From NCBI RefSeq assembly GCF_034258515.1, contig NZ_CP139438.1, positions 4,278,001 through 4,342,000 of the forward strand: a DNA stretch of 64,000 nt, in the 5' to 3' direction. A program made the translations under genes and the position numbers. Within the stretch, counting starts at the first letter, position 1. The number at the start of each line of letters is the position of its first letter. Of the stretch, positions 1 to 8,985 are shown in pieces. The notes below the pieces were generated by a model. That model made no database searches. It was not told the DNA's origin and saw only the letters and a program-made list of their open reading frames with translations. The stretch is from Pseudarthrobacter oxydans. GTDB taxonomy: Bacteria > Actinomycetota > Actinomycetes > Actinomycetales > Micrococcaceae.

Positions 1-759
1 ATCGCCATGCTGCCGATGTACCTGCAGCTGGTGAAGGGCCTCACCCCCACCGAGGCCGGCCTGATGATGATCACCTTCACCGTGGGCATCCTCACCGGGT
101 CCATCACGGCCGGGCGCACCATCTCCTCGTCCGGGACCTACCGGATCTTCCCCATCCTGGGCACGGCCATCCTCACCGCTGCCGCCACGGTCATGGGACT
201 GTCCCTCGGGGTGGACACCGGACTGTGGGTTCCCGGCGTGATCGCGGTGTTCTTCGGCATGGGCCTGGGCTTCTGCATGCAGCCGCTCACCCTGGCCATG
301 CAGGTGTCCGTGCCGCGCCGCGACATGGGCGTGGGCACCTCCTCAGCGGCGTTTTTCCGCTCCATGGGCGGCGCGGTGGGCACTGCCGTGTTCATCTCCA
401 TGCTGTTCAGCCTGGCGGCGAGCCGGATCGCGGACAGCATGCGGGCCGCCATGGAGAGCCCGGACTACCAGGCAGTGCTCCGCGACCCGTCCGTCGCAGC
501 CGACCCCGCCAACGCCAAGCTGTACGAATTCTTCCGGAACGGCGCGTCCAACGAGTCCCTCAACGACACCAGCTGGCTCCACACCGCCAACAGCACGCTG
601 ACCCGTCCCATCACGGAGGGCTTCGCCTACGCCATCGACGCAGTGATGCTCACCGCGGCGGTGCTCACCGGCGTCGCGTTCCTCATCAGCTTCGCCCTGC
701 CCGACAAGAAGCTCACGGACCAGTTGGCCGCCCCGCAGGAGCCCGCGGCGGTCCACTAA
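1..759 (+). CDS. DHA2-family MFS drug exporter, C-terminal part (5' end outside window)
   Basis: The reading frame is open from the first base, so this is the last 252 residues of a longer protein. Hydrophobic segments alternate with short loops, and phrases such as MLPMYLQLVKGLTPTEAG and GLGFCMQPLTLAMQVSVPRRDMGVGTSSAAFFRSMGG (positions about 3-115, quoted in parts) are typical of the second half of EmrB/QacA-type 14-TM proton antiporters, which export drugs or other toxic compounds across the inner membrane. A long polar loop (about residues 140-205) precedes the last TM segment, as is usual in DHA2 proteins. The substrate cannot be read from sequence. A strong hairpin terminator follows 22 bases after the stop. 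Confidence 0.85.
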   Translation: MAMLPMYLQLVKGLTPTEAGLMMITFTVGILTGSITAGRTISSSGTYRIFPILGTAILTAAATVMGLSLGVDTGLWVPGVIAVFFGMGLGFCMQPLTLAMQVSVPRRDMGVGTSSAAFFRSMGGAVGTAVFISMLFSLAASRIADSMRAAMESPDYQAVLRDPSVAADPANAKLYEFFRNGASNESLNDTSWLHTANSTLTRPITEGFAYAIDAVMLTAAVLTGVAFLISFALPDKKLTDQLAAPQEPAAVH

Positions 760-780
760 GCTGACCCGCGCCAAACAGGG

Positions 781-814
781 GACGACGACGGCGGCGCGCA
801 CCGCCGTCGTCGTC
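781..814 (+). terminator. Rho-independent-type hairpin after the DHA2 exporter
   Basis: A 14-bp perfect stem (781-794 with 801-814, arms GACGACGACGGCGG and its complement) closes a 6-base loop and is followed by TTCTGTTT. It lies just after the exporter stop codon. Its arm resembles the dispersed hairpins near 39656 and 43928. Confidence 0.75.
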
Positions 815-962
815 TTCTGTTTCGAAGGGCGTCAGTCCGTAAGTGGAACCGCGGGCGGTGACGTGCCACACTGTGTAGCGCGTGTGCGCCGGCCGTCTCG
901 GCCGGTACCGCAGCCGACGACGTCCGCACCGCATCCACCTAAACCCAGACCAAGGGAGAACC

Positions 963-2402
963 ATGCCCACTGCACAGGAGCAGACAACCGCACGGATACC
1001 GCAGCGGGTGATCTGGCTGGCGCTCGCAGGGGCGGTGGGCGGATTCCTGTTCGGCTTCGATTCGTCGGTGGTCAACGGCGCGGTGGATGCCATGAAGGAC
1101 GAGTTCGCACTGTCCGAGGCCGTGACCGGCTTCGCGGTTGCCATCGCCCTGCTGGGGTGCGCTGCCGGCGCGTTCCTTGCGGGCAAGGTAGCGGACCACT
1201 ACGGGCGCATCCCCGCCATGAAGCTTGGTGCGCTGCTCTTCCTGGTCAGCGCGCTGGGCACCGGCTTTGCCTTCGGCGTCTGGGACCTGATCTTCTGGCG
1301 CCTGGTGGGCGGGCTCGGAATCGGCCTGGCTTCGGTGATCGCCCCCGCCTACATCTCGGAGATCTCCCCGCGGCACGTCAGGGGCCGGCTGGCCTCGCTG
1401 CAGCAACTGGCCATCACCACGGGTATCTTCGCAGCGCTGCTGTCCGATGCGCTCCTGGCCACCAGCGCCGGCGGCGCGGACCAGCCCTACTGGCTGGGGA
1501 TCGAGGCCTGGCGCTGGATGTTCCTGGCCGCAGCCCTGCCCGCCGTGGTGTACGGCTGGGTAGCCTTCACCCTTCCCGAGTCCCCGCGCTTCCTGGTGTT
1601 CCTGGGCAAGGAGGATGAAGCGCGTGCGGTCTTTGATTCGATTGCTCCGGCAGAGGACACAGACCGGCACATCCGGGAGATCCAGGACGCCATCGAGGAG
1701 GACAAGCTGGCGGGCCAGAAGGGCTCCCTGCGCGGCAGGACCTTTGGCCTGCAGGCAGTGGTATGGGTGGGCATCGTCCTGTCTGTTTTGCAGCAGTTCG
1801 TGGGCATCAACGTGATTTTCTACTACTCCACCACCCTGTGGAAGGCCGTGGGCTTCGAGGAGAAGGACTCCCTGGCCATCTCGGTGGCCACGTCCGTCAC
1901 CAACATCCTCGTCACCCTGGTGGCCATTGCCCTGGTGGACCGCATCGGCCGCCGGCCCATCCTGCTGGCCGGTTCCGTGGGCATGGCCGTATCACTGGGC
2001 GCCATGGCCCTTGCCTTCTCCACCGCCGTGGGCTCCGGTTCCGAGATTTCCCTGCCCGGCGCGTGGGGTCCGGTGGCCCTGGTGGCTGCGAATGTTTTTG
2101 TGGTGAGCTTCGGCGCGTCCTGGGGACCGCTGGTGTGGGTGCTCCTGGGCGAGATCTTCCCGTCCAGGATCCGTGCCCGCGCCCTTGGCCTGGCTGCGGC
2201 CGCGCAGTGGGTGGCGAACTTTGTGATCACGCTCAGCTTCCCCGTGATGGCCGCCGGCTCGCTGCCGCTGACGTATGCCATGTACGCGCTGTTCGCCGCG
2301 GCGTCGTTCTTCTTTGTCATGTTCAAGGTGCCGGAGACCAACGGCATGTCCCTGGAGCAGGCGGAGACCCTGTTCGTGGCCAAGGGCTCGAAGAAGGCCT
2401 AG
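963..2402 (+). CDS. Sugar porter family MFS transporter (sugar/H+ symporter)
   Basis: A 479-residue, 12-TM major facilitator of the sugar porter family (XylE/GalP/GLUT type). Diagnostic motifs are GGFLFGFDSSVVNG in TM1, GRIPAMK after TM2, PESPRFL at the end of TM6, QQFVGINVIFYYS in TM7, DRIGRRP in the second-half loop and a C-terminal PETNGMSLEQ. These residues line the hexose/pentose site in the family, so proton-coupled uptake of a monosaccharide is the likely role; which sugar is unknown. The ATG at 963 is chosen because AGGGAGAA lies 5 bases upstream and TM1 follows at family spacing; the frame stays open upstream but that stretch has no membrane character. It is a single-gene unit ending at a convergent terminator. 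Confidence 0.92.
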   Translation: MPTAQEQTTARIPQRVIWLALAGAVGGFLFGFDSSVVNGAVDAMKDEFALSEAVTGFAVAIALLGCAAGAFLAGKVADHYGRIPAMKLGALLFLVSALGTGFAFGVWDLIFWRLVGGLGIGLASVIAPAYISEISPRHVRGRLASLQQLAITTGIFAALLSDALLATSAGGADQPYWLGIEAWRWMFLAAALPAVVYGWVAFTLPESPRFLVFLGKEDEARAVFDSIAPAEDTDRHIREIQDAIEEDKLAGQKGSLRGRTFGLQAVVWVGIVLSVLQQFVGINVIFYYSTTLWKAVGFEEKDSLAISVATSVTNILVTLVAIALVDRIGRRPILLAGSVGMAVSLGAMALAFSTAVGSGSEISLPGAWGPVALVAANVFVVSFGASWGPLVWVLLGEIFPSRIRARALGLAAAAQWVANFVITLSFPVMAAGSLPLTYAMYALFAAASFFFVMFKVPETNGMSLEQAETLFVAKGSKKA

Positions 2403-2436
2403 CGCCCGCCCCCGTTCTGCACCCTTCAACGGGCAT

Positions 2437-2460
2437 TGCACCCCGGAACGCCCGGGTGCA
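2437..2460. terminator. Convergent hairpin between sugar porter and GNAT
   Basis: TGCACCC (2437-2443) pairs with GGGTGCA (2454-2460) around a 10-base GC-rich loop, in the gap between the plus-strand transporter and the minus-strand acetyltransferase. The T-tract is weak (TTGTCCGTTT on the plus strand). Confidence 0.5.
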
Positions 2461-2485
2461 TTGTCCGTTTGCGGGTGCGCAGCGA

Positions 2486-3007
2486 TCAGAGCGGAAGCTT
2501 CATGCCTTCATGGGAGGCTTCAAAGCCGAGGCGCTCGTAGAACCGGTGTGCCCCTGTCCGCGTCTTGTGGGTGGTCAGTTGCATGAGTGTGCAGCCGCGG
2601 CGCCGGGATTCATCGATGGCCCACCGCACCATCAGGTTCCCGAGCCCTTTGCCACGGAGGCCCGCGGCCACCCGCACGCCCTCGATCTGCGAGCGCCAGG
2701 CGCCCTGCCGCGACATACCCGGGAGGAAACTCAGCTGGAAGGTGGCCACCAGGGGACCGTCCGCTGCGCCGTCCGGCACGAACTCCCCCACGACCAGCAG
2801 GTGGCAGGGGTCGGCGTCGATCGCTTCCATGGCGCGCTCATAAGGCGCCATGTCTTCCCGGCGCTCCCGCCCTGCGCCCAGCGAGTCATCCGCGAGCAGC
2901 TGCACAATGGCCGGAAGGTCTGCGGGTGCGGCGGGGCGGAGGCGGAAGGTCCCGCCGTCGACGCCGGCGGTCAACAGGAAGGGCTGGGCACCTGGGTTGC
3001 GAATCAC
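2486..3007 (-). CDS. GNAT family N-acetyltransferase
   Basis: A GCN5-related N-acetyltransferase of about 173 residues. The acetyl-CoA motif A is visible as VRVAAGLRGKGLGNLMVRWA (R-x-x-G-x-G pattern), followed by the C-terminal YERLGFEASHEGMKL typical of the fold. It transfers an acetyl group from acetyl-CoA to an amine; the substrate is unknown. The start is uncertain: the frame opens with a TTG at 3040, and in-frame GTG codons lie at 3025 and 3007. I use 3007 because homologous GNATs begin shortly before the FRLRPAAPADLPAI strand and because the 3041-3080 hairpin would otherwise abut the start. It lies downstream of mtlD on the same strand but is separated from it by that hairpin. Confidence 0.8.
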   Translation of the reverse strand: MIRNPGAQPFLLTAGVDGGTFRLRPAAPADLPAIVQLLADDSLGAGRERREDMAPYERAMEAIDADPCHLLVVGEFVPDGAADGPLVATFQLSFLPGMSRQGAWRSQIEGVRVAAGLRGKGLGNLMVRWAIDESRRRGCTLMQLTTHKTRTGAHRFYERLGFEASHEGMKLPL

Positions 3008-3040
3008 CGGACCAGCATTCCACACGTGGGGACATGACAA

Positions 3041-3080
3041 ATCACGACGCCGGCACTCGGGTGAGTGCCGGCGTCGTGAT
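3041..3080. terminator. 18-bp perfect inverted repeat downstream of mtlD
   Basis: An 18-bp perfect stem (3041-3058 with 3063-3080, arm ATCACGACGCCGGCACTC) closes on a 4-base loop GGGT. It sits between mtlD and the next minus-strand gene and would end the mannitol transcript. There is no good T-run on the minus strand, so termination strength is uncertain. Confidence 0.6.
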
Positions 3081-3160
3081 TGCAGGAGGGTTGGGGAAAA
3101 CCCGCGTTATCTGCGAGAGGGTTGGCGAAAAAGCCGCAGGAAGTGCGAGAGCGTTCAGGC
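3081..3160. repeat. 32-base-period tandem repeat, copy 1 (about 2.4 degenerate units)
   Basis: Three units start at 3081 (31 bases), 3112 (32 bases) and 3144 (partial). The second and third begin TGCGAGAG; the units share a GTT and then a GAAAA-rich stretch followed by a C/G-rich end. The same family with the same 32-base period occurs at 13999-14080. The partial third unit runs into the end of mtlD and supplies its stop codon (3155-3157). Confidence 0.7.
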
Positions 3161-4318
3161 CGGGGCGCTGGCCGCCTCTGCCTGCCGCTCTTCCACCAGC
3201 GTTGCCACGGCGTTGAACAGCGGATGGTCCGGTTCCAGGCCGGTAATGCGGGCGGTGGCCTCCGCCGGGCTGGAGGACGCCAGGATCCCCTCGAGTTCCG
3301 TCGCTTCGGCGTCGGCGGGATCATTGAAGCGCAGTGCCGCCGCGATGGCGCCCAGGAGCGCCTCGGGCACAATGCCACGTTCCGCGAGTTCGGCCGCGGG
3401 GCCGATGAACCGTTCGTGCCGGCTCAGCTTCCGCAGCGGGGCACGGCCCACCCGGTGGACGGTGTCCGGCAGGTAGGGGTTGGAGAACCGGACCAGGATC
3501 TTCTGGACGTAGGCTTCCTGCTCGTCGTTGCTGAAGCCGTGCTTGCTGACCAGGAGCTGTTTGGTTTCCTCCAGCACTGCCCGGACATCCTCGGCCACGT
3601 CCTGGTCAGCCATGGCGTCGGAGATCTTCTCCAGGCCCGCCTCGAACCCGAAGTAGGCGGCCGAGGCGTGGCCGGTGTTGACGGTGAACAGCTTCCGCTC
3701 GATGTACGGCGAGAGGTCATCCACAAAGGTGGCCCCCGGGATCACCGGTGCGGAATCACCGAAGGCGGAGCGGTCGATGACCCATTCGTAAAAGGTCTCC
3801 ACGGTGACGTCCAGGCCCTGCCCGGGTTCCTGGTTGGGCACGATCCGGTCCACGGCGGTGTTGGCGAACACGGCTTTCCCGTCCAGCGCCCCGGCGGCGG
3901 CCCCCGGCTGGGAGGCCACCTCCTTGGCAAGGATGTCCGTGGCGTTGATGGCGTTTTCACACGCCATCACCTGCAGCGGCGGAAGGCCGGGTTCCCGTGC
4001 CACGATGCCCCTGGCAATGACGGGTGCCACGAACTTCAGGATGTGCGGGCCCACTGCGGTGGTGACGATGTCCGCCGTCGCGATTTCCGCGACGAGCTCC
4101 GCTTCCTGCGTGGTGGAGTTCAGCGCCCGGAAATTGGTGACTGTCCGCACTGCAGGGTTTTCCCCCACCTCGTGTACGGCGTAGCTGTCCGCTGCAGCGA
4201 GCTGGTTGATGAGTTCCTCGGCAACGTCCGCGAACACCACCTCGTAGCCGGCGTCGTGCAGGAGCAGCCCAACAAAGCCGCGGCCGATGTTTCCAGCTCC
4301 GAAATGTACAGCCTTCAC
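3155..4318 (-). CDS. mtlD: Mannitol-1-phosphate 5-dehydrogenase
   Basis: This 387-residue enzyme oxidises D-mannitol 1-phosphate to fructose 6-phosphate with NAD+ (EC 1.1.1.17), the cytoplasmic step after PTS uptake. The N-terminus [20 protein letters not shown] is the family's Rossmann GxGxxG dinucleotide site; the central [12 protein letters not shown] stretch is a strongly conserved part of the polyol dehydrogenase C-terminal domain. Length matches family norms (about 380). The start is GTG at 4318, overlapping the mtlA stop in a TAGTG arrangement, so the two genes are translationally coupled. The stop codon falls within a tandem repeat. Together with mtlA it forms a complete mannitol uptake and entry route. 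Confidence 0.97.
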   Translation of the reverse strand: MKAVHFGAGNIGRGFVGLLLHDAGYEVVFADVAEELINQLAAADSYAVHEVGENPAVRTVTNFRALNSTTQEAELVAEIATADIVTTAVGPHILKFVAPVIARGIVAREPGLPPLQVMACENAINATDILAKEVASQPGAAAGALDGKAVFANTAVDRIVPNQEPGQGLDVTVETFYEWVIDRSAFGDSAPVIPGATFVDDLSPYIERKLFTVNTGHASAAYFGFEAGLEKISDAMADQDVAEDVRAVLEETKQLLVSKHGFSNDEQEAYVQKILVRFSNPYLPDTVHRVGRAPLRKLSRHERFIGPAAELAERGIVPEALLGAIAAALRFNDPADAEATELEGILASSSPAEATARITGLEPDHPLFNAVATLVEERQAEAASAPA

Positions 4319-6309
4319 TATGCGTTGACCTTTCCGAAGAGCTCCAGGACTTCATCCACGGAGGTGGCAGCCTCAAGCCGGGCAACCTGTTCCTTGTTGG
4401 TGAAGACCTTTGCGATGGAGGACAGGATGTGCAGGTGTTCGTTGTTGACTCCTGCGACGCCGACGACGAACTTGACCTGCTTGCCGTTCCAGTCGATGCC
4501 CTCCGGGTAGCGGATCACGGACACCGCAGACTTCCGGATGTGGTCCTTGGCGGCATTGGTGCCGTGCGGGATGGCCAGGAAGCTGCCCATGTACGTGGAC
4601 ACAGACTGCTCCCGCTCGTGCATGGCTGCGATGTAACCCTCGTCCACGGCACCCCGGTCCAGCAGGAGCCGGCCGGCCTCGTCGATGGCGGCGTCGCGCG
4701 TGGTGGCCGATCCCTCCAGCACCACGCTCTCGCGGGCCAGGATCTCATGGGTGCCGGCACCGGGGGCTGCTGCCACCGGAGCCTCGGCTGCGTCGGCACC
4801 GCCCGCCTGCCCGCCCTCGGTGTTGCTCTCCCGCACCAGTTCCACGATCTCGTCGTAGCGCGGGCTGCTCATGAAGTTGTCCACCGAGTAGTGGACGGCA
4901 CTGGACGTGGCCGGCTTGGCGCGTTCGGTCAGGTCCTGGTGGGTGATCACGACGTCGTAGTCGTCGCGAAGGTTGGCGATGGCCGCGTTGGTGACCTTGA
5001 CGTCCGGGAACCCGGCCGCCTTGATCTTGTTCCGCAGCACCGAGGCGCCCATGGCACTGGAGCCCATGCCGGCGTCGCACGCGAACACGATGTTGCGCAC
5101 CGGACCGGCCAGGACGGCCACACCGCCCGCGCCGGCAGCCGCACCGGCGCCGGTCAGGGTGGAGGCTACTGAGCTCTTCTTGCCCTTCATCTGTTCCATC
5201 TTTGAGGTGGCGTCACTGAGGTCCACTTCGTCGCTGTGCTTGGTGGTCTTCATGATGATGGAGGCCACCAGGAAGGAGGCCGTCGTGGCCAGCAGGACCG
5301 CGAGAATCACTCCTAGGTAGCTGTCGCGGGAGGTCTGGGCGAGCACGGCAAAGATGGAACCGGGGGCGGCCGGCGCCACCAGTCCCGAACCGGTGATGGC
5401 CAGCGTGGCGATGCCCGTCATGCCGCCTGCGATCGCAGCAAGGATCAGCAGCGGGCGCATCAGGACGTACGGGAAGTAGATTTCGTGGATGCCGCCCAGG
5501 AAGTGGATGATGGCTGCACCCGGGGCGGAAGCCTTTGCGGCTCCCCGGCCAAAGAACATGTAGGCGAGCAGGATGCCCAGGCCGGGGCCCGGGTTGGCTT
5601 CGAGCAGGAACAGGATGGACTTGCCCTGCTCCAGCGACTGCTGGACGCCCAGCGGGGTGAGCACGCCGTGGTTGATGGCGTTGTTGAGGAACAGCACCTT
5701 GGCGGGTTCGATGAAGATGCTGGTGAGCGGCAGCAGGCCGTTGTCCACCAGGAACTGGACCACGTTTCCGGCGCCTGTGCTGAACGCCGAAACCAGGGGG
5801 GCGATGCCGTAGAAGCCAAGCATGGCCAGCAGGGCGCCCCAGATGCCGGCCGAGAAGTTGTTGACCAGCATCTCAAAGCCGGGACGGATCTTGCCGTCCC
5901 AGATCGAGTCGATCTTCTTCATGGTCCAGCCGCCCAGCGGGCCCATGATCATGGCCCCGATGAACATGGGGATGCCGGCACCCACAATCACGCCCATGGT
6001 GCCGATGGCGCCCACCACGCCGCCGCGGACGTCGTAGACCATCCGGCCGCCGGTGTACGCAATCAGCAGGGGCAGCAGGTAGGTGATCATCGGCCCGACG
6101 AGGCCGGTGTTCGGCTTTCCGCCCGTCTCGCCAAAACCGCCCAGCTGGGGCACGGGCAGCCAGCCCTTTTCAATGAACAGGGCGGTGATAAGGCCCCAGG
6201 CAATGAAAGCGCCGATGTTGGGCATGATCATTCCGGACAGGAAGGTCCCGAACTTTTGGACGTGCACGCGCGCGCTGGTGCGGGGCTTTGCAACTGTCTC
6301 TGTTGCCAT
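4318..6309 (-). CDS. mtlA: PTS mannitol transporter, fused IIC-IIB-IIA
   Basis: A 663-residue membrane permease that imports mannitol and phosphorylates it using phosphate from PEP via Enzyme I and HPr. Domain order is IIC (about 1-355, with the substrate motif GGIHEIYFP at 272-280), a linker, IIB (about 403-495, phospho-Cys411 in [12 protein letters not shown]) and IIA (about 520-663, phospho-His582 in AIPHGTN). All three domains are fused, as in E. coli MtlA. The ATG at 6309 has AGGAAATCAC just upstream. It lies 75 bases downstream of a tetR on the same strand and overlaps mtlD by one base. No HPr gene is in the window, so HPr must be supplied from elsewhere. Confidence 0.97.
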   Translation of the reverse strand: MATETVAKPRTSARVHVQKFGTFLSGMIMPNIGAFIAWGLITALFIEKGWLPVPQLGGFGETGGKPNTGLVGPMITYLLPLLIAYTGGRMVYDVRGGVVGAIGTMGVIVGAGIPMFIGAMIMGPLGGWTMKKIDSIWDGKIRPGFEMLVNNFSAGIWGALLAMLGFYGIAPLVSAFSTGAGNVVQFLVDNGLLPLTSIFIEPAKVLFLNNAINHGVLTPLGVQQSLEQGKSILFLLEANPGPGLGILLAYMFFGRGAAKASAPGAAIIHFLGGIHEIYFPYVLMRPLLILAAIAGGMTGIATLAITGSGLVAPAAPGSIFAVLAQTSRDSYLGVILAVLLATTASFLVASIIMKTTKHSDEVDLSDATSKMEQMKGKKSSVASTLTGAGAAAGAGGVAVLAGPVRNIVFACDAGMGSSAMGASVLRNKIKAAGFPDVKVTNAAIANLRDDYDVVITHQDLTERAKPATSSAVHYSVDNFMSSPRYDEIVELVRESNTEGGQAGGADAAEAPVAAAPGAGTHEILARESVVLEGSATTRDAAIDEAGRLLLDRGAVDEGYIAAMHEREQSVSTYMGSFLAIPHGTNAAKDHIRKSAVSVIRYPEGIDWNGKQVKFVVGVAGVNNEHLHILSSIAKVFTNKEQVARLEAATSVDEVLELFGKVNA

Positions 6310-6384
6310 GTGATTTCCTAACCGTCATTCCTGCTGCTCCGCAGGATGGTCCGATACTTACGACGACGTAGTGCCGGCCTGGAT

Positions 6385-7113
6385 TCAGCCGGCCGGGCTG
6401 GTGGAGATGCGGTGGAGCCATTCGAGGAAAAGCTTGAGTTCCGAGCTTGAAAGCTGGTCAGAGTGCGAGGCCTGAAGTGCGGCGTTCAGGGCGATCGCTG
6501 CCACCACTACCGAGGATTTCCCGGCGCCGCCCGGGGCCGGGCCGCTGGCGGGCTCGGCTGACACCGCAAAGATCATGGCGTCCCGGGTCATGGTGGACAG
6601 TTCGAGGTTCCGTTCGGAGGCGGGCTCCGCAATCAGCATCAGCGTCACCCCCACGTTGGCCGCCAGGATTGACCTGGCCGCTTCCCTGGGCTGGACGTTC
6701 AACTGGCCTGCCGCCGCTGCCTTGTTCAGCATCTCCTCCATGAGCGCCTCGGCATCTGCGACGATTGCCGGGCGGCTTTCCGGTCGGATGTTGCCGAACA
6801 TGACCAAGTACAGTTCCGGCTGTTTCAGCCCGAACTGCACGTGGTTGTCCCACATTCTCCGGATGTCCTCAAGCGGCTGCCCGGAGGGGGCGAAGTCCCT
6901 TTCGCCCGCTACATATTCTTCAAACCCTGCGGTGACGACGGCGTCAAACAGACCTTCCTTGTCACCGAAGTGGTGGTACAGGGTGGGTGCTGTAACCCCC
7001 GCCAGCTGCGTGATCTGGCGCGTGGACACGGGAGCACCCCCCGAGTTTGCCAGCAGCTCCGCGGCAGCACGGAGCAGTCGCATTTTGGGGGGAAGCTGGC
7101 CATCCAAACTCAT
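6385..7113 (-). CDS. TetR/AcrR family transcriptional regulator of the mannitol/PTS region
   Basis: A 242-residue repressor-type protein. The N-terminal HTH is clear at about residues 28-52 (VSTRQITQLAGVTAPTLYHH, then FGDKEGLF), followed by an all-helical ligand domain with no recognisable specificity. It is encoded immediately upstream of mtlA (75-base gap, same strand) and divergent from ptsI. A perfect 7-1-7 palindrome at 7132-7146 lies 19 bases upstream of its ATG and inside the ptsI promoter. I infer autoregulation and control of both mtlAD and ptsI. Mannitol operons usually use MtlR-type activators or DeoR/SorC types, so a TetR here is less common; the inducer is unknown. Confidence 0.88.
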   Translation of the reverse strand: MSLDGQLPPKMRLLRAAAELLANSGGAPVSTRQITQLAGVTAPTLYHHFGDKEGLFDAVVTAGFEEYVAGERDFAPSGQPLEDIRRMWDNHVQFGLKQPELYLVMFGNIRPESRPAIVADAEALMEEMLNKAAAAGQLNVQPREAARSILAANVGVTLMLIAEPASERNLELSTMTRDAMIFAVSAEPASGPAPGGAGKSSVVVAAIALNAALQASHSDQLSSSELKLFLEWLHRISTSPAG

Positions 7114-7131
7114 AACCGCTACCCTAGCACC

Positions 7132-7146
7132 TATAGCATTGCTATA
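7132..7146. promoter_or_regulatory. Palindromic operator between tetR and ptsI
   Basis: TATAGCA-T-TGCTATA is a perfect 15-base palindrome. It overlaps the -35 element of the ptsI promoter and lies 19 bases from the tetR start codon, the standard position for a TetR operator shared by divergent genes. Confidence 0.7.
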
Positions 7147-7166
7147 TGAACTGAATCACATACAAT
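7139..7166 (+). promoter_or_regulatory. ptsI promoter
   Basis: TTGCTA at 7139-7144 (-35) and TACAAT at 7161-7166 (-10) are separated by 16 bases, a good match to a primary-sigma promoter. It predicts a transcript start near 7173 and a leader of about 100 bases before the ptsI GTG. The -35 lies inside the palindrome at 7132-7146. Confidence 0.65.
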
Positions 7167-7275
7167 TTTTTTCAGGCACGTTTCCCGCCTCCGGACGTAA
7201 GCAGTCCAACGGCGGACCGGCATGGCGCCGGACGTATCGGCGGGCCTGGCAACCGGCAGAGAATGAGGACCTTCA

Positions 7276-8961
7276 GTGCAGAACTTCCCAGGAGTAGGCG
7301 TCAGCCCAGGCCGCGTCATCGGCACCGTCCGGCAGATGCCCAAACCCATCAGCGAACCTCCTGCCGGCGAGCAGCTGGCGGCAGGGACCACCGCGGAGGA
7401 AGCAACCGCAGCCCTGAAGGCGGCATCCCAGGCCGTGCACGATGAACTGAAGCACCGTGCAGCCCACGCCACCGGTGACGGCAAAGCCGTCCTCGAAGCA
7501 ACCGCCCTGATGGCCAAGGACACCATGCTGATCAAGGGGGCCGCCAAGCTGGTTGCCCGCGGCACGTCCGCCGAACGCGCCATCTGGGAGTCCGGCTCGT
7601 CGGTCTCCGAAATGCTCCACAACCTGGGCGGCTACATGGCAGAACGCGCCACCGACGTCCTTGATGTCCGTGCCCGGATTGTCGCCGAGCTTCGGGGCGT
7701 GCCGGCACCCGGCATCCCGGCATCCAGCACCCCGTTCGTCCTGGTGGCGGAGGACCTGGCCCCGGCGGACACCGCCACCCTTGACCCGAACAAGGTCCTC
7801 GCGCTCGTCACCGCAGGCGGCGGCCCGCAGTCCCACACGGCCATCATCGCCCGGTCCCTCGGCCTCCCCGCCGTTGTTGCCGCCGTGGGTGTTGATGAGC
7901 TCCCCGACGGCACCGAAGTCTATGTGGACGGCGCCGCCGGCAACATCACCTCCGAACCGGACGAATCCCTGCGCGCAGCAGCGGAGGCGTGGGCGGCCAC
8001 GGCTTCCCTGCTGGCCGAGTTCAGCGGCACGGGCGCGACGGCGGACGGCCACCTGGTGCCGCTGCTCGCCAACGTGGGCGGCGGCAAGGATGCCGAGGCG
8101 GCCGCCAAGCTGGGCGCCCAGGGCGTAGGCCTCTTCCGCACCGAGTTCTGCTTCCTGGAGCGCGACACCGAACCCAGCGTCGAAGAGCAGGCCGCGGCCT
8201 ACAAGAGCGTATTTGACGCCTTCCCGGGAAAGAAGGTGGTCCTGCGCACCCTCGACGCCGGGGCCGACAAGCCGCTCCCGTTCCTGACCGACTCCACCGA
8301 GCCGAATCCTGCCCTGGGTGTCCGCGGCTACCGCACGGACTTCACCACCCCCGGTGTCCTGGACCGCCAGCTGGAGGCGATCGCACTTGCGGAGAAGCAG
8401 TCCGACGCGGACGTCTGGGTCATGGCCCCCATGATTTCGACGGCGGAAGAGGCCGCCCGGTTTGCCGCGATGTGCGCGGACGCCGGCATCAAGACCCCCG
8501 GCGTGATGGTGGAGGTCCCCTCCGCCGCCCTGACCGCCGAGGCCATCCTTCGCGAAGTTGCCTTCGCCAGCCTGGGCACCAATGACCTCACCCAGTACGC
8601 CATGGCCGCAGACCGCCAGCTCGGCCCGCTCGCCAACCTCAACACGCCCTGGCAGCCGGCCGTCCTGCGCCTCGTGGGCCTGACCGTTGAAGGATCCCGC
8701 GCGGAAGGGAACAACAAACCCGTGGGCGTGTGCGGTGAGGCGGCTGCCGACCCTGCCCTCGCCGTCGTCCTTACCGGCCTGGGCGTAAGCACCCTGTCCA
8801 TGACGGCCCGCTCCCTTGCTGCCGTGGCAGCAGTGCTGAAGACCGTCACACTCGAGGAAGCCCAGCAGCTGGCCAAGCTGGCACTGTCCGCTCCCAGCGC
8901 CACGGAAGCGCGGGCCTGGGTCCGGGAGAAGCTGCCGGTCCTGGAGGAACTCGGGCTCTAG
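7276..8961 (+). CDS. ptsI: PTS Enzyme I (phosphoenolpyruvate-protein phosphotransferase)
   Basis: A 561-residue cytoplasmic enzyme that takes phosphate from PEP onto a histidine and passes it to HPr, energising all PTS sugars. The swivelling phospho-His domain holds the active histidine, His187, in TAGGGPQSHTAIIARSLG; the C-terminal PEP-binding barrel shows GLFRTEFCFLERDTEPS, the GVRGYR loop and FASLGTNDLTQYAMAADR. Length is close to the usual 560-575. The start is GTG at 7276, preceded by GAGGACC, and the protein begins with the family-typical GVGVSPGRVIG. It is monocistronic here, with a good promoter overlapped by the TetR-type palindrome, which ties general PTS capacity to the local regulator. 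Confidence 0.97.
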   Translation: MQNFPGVGVSPGRVIGTVRQMPKPISEPPAGEQLAAGTTAEEATAALKAASQAVHDELKHRAAHATGDGKAVLEATALMAKDTMLIKGAAKLVARGTSAERAIWESGSSVSEMLHNLGGYMAERATDVLDVRARIVAELRGVPAPGIPASSTPFVLVAEDLAPADTATLDPNKVLALVTAGGGPQSHTAIIARSLGLPAVVAAVGVDELPDGTEVYVDGAAGNITSEPDESLRAAAEAWAATASLLAEFSGTGATADGHLVPLLANVGGGKDAEAAAKLGAQGVGLFRTEFCFLERDTEPSVEEQAAAYKSVFDAFPGKKVVLRTLDAGADKPLPFLTDSTEPNPALGVRGYRTDFTTPGVLDRQLEAIALAEKQSDADVWVMAPMISTAEEAARFAAMCADAGIKTPGVMVEVPSAALTAEAILREVAFASLGTNDLTQYAMAADRQLGPLANLNTPWQPAVLRLVGLTVEGSRAEGNNKPVGVCGEAAADPALAVVLTGLGVSTLSMTARSLAAVAAVLKTVTLEEAQQLAKLALSAPSATEARAWVREKLPVLEELGL

Positions 8962-8985
8962 CGGCGCCGTCCGGCTCGTGCCGTC

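Noticed and set aside
1763..3037. Long plus-strand open frame overlapping the sugar porter end and the GNAT gene
   Set aside because: It crosses two well-supported genes and a terminator, is rich in Gly/Arg/His with no domain, and is the usual antisense or shifted-frame shadow in GC-rich DNA.
3080..4510. 476-codon plus-strand open frame opposite mtlD
   Set aside because: mtlD on the other strand has clear homology features over its length; this frame has none and also spans into mtlA.
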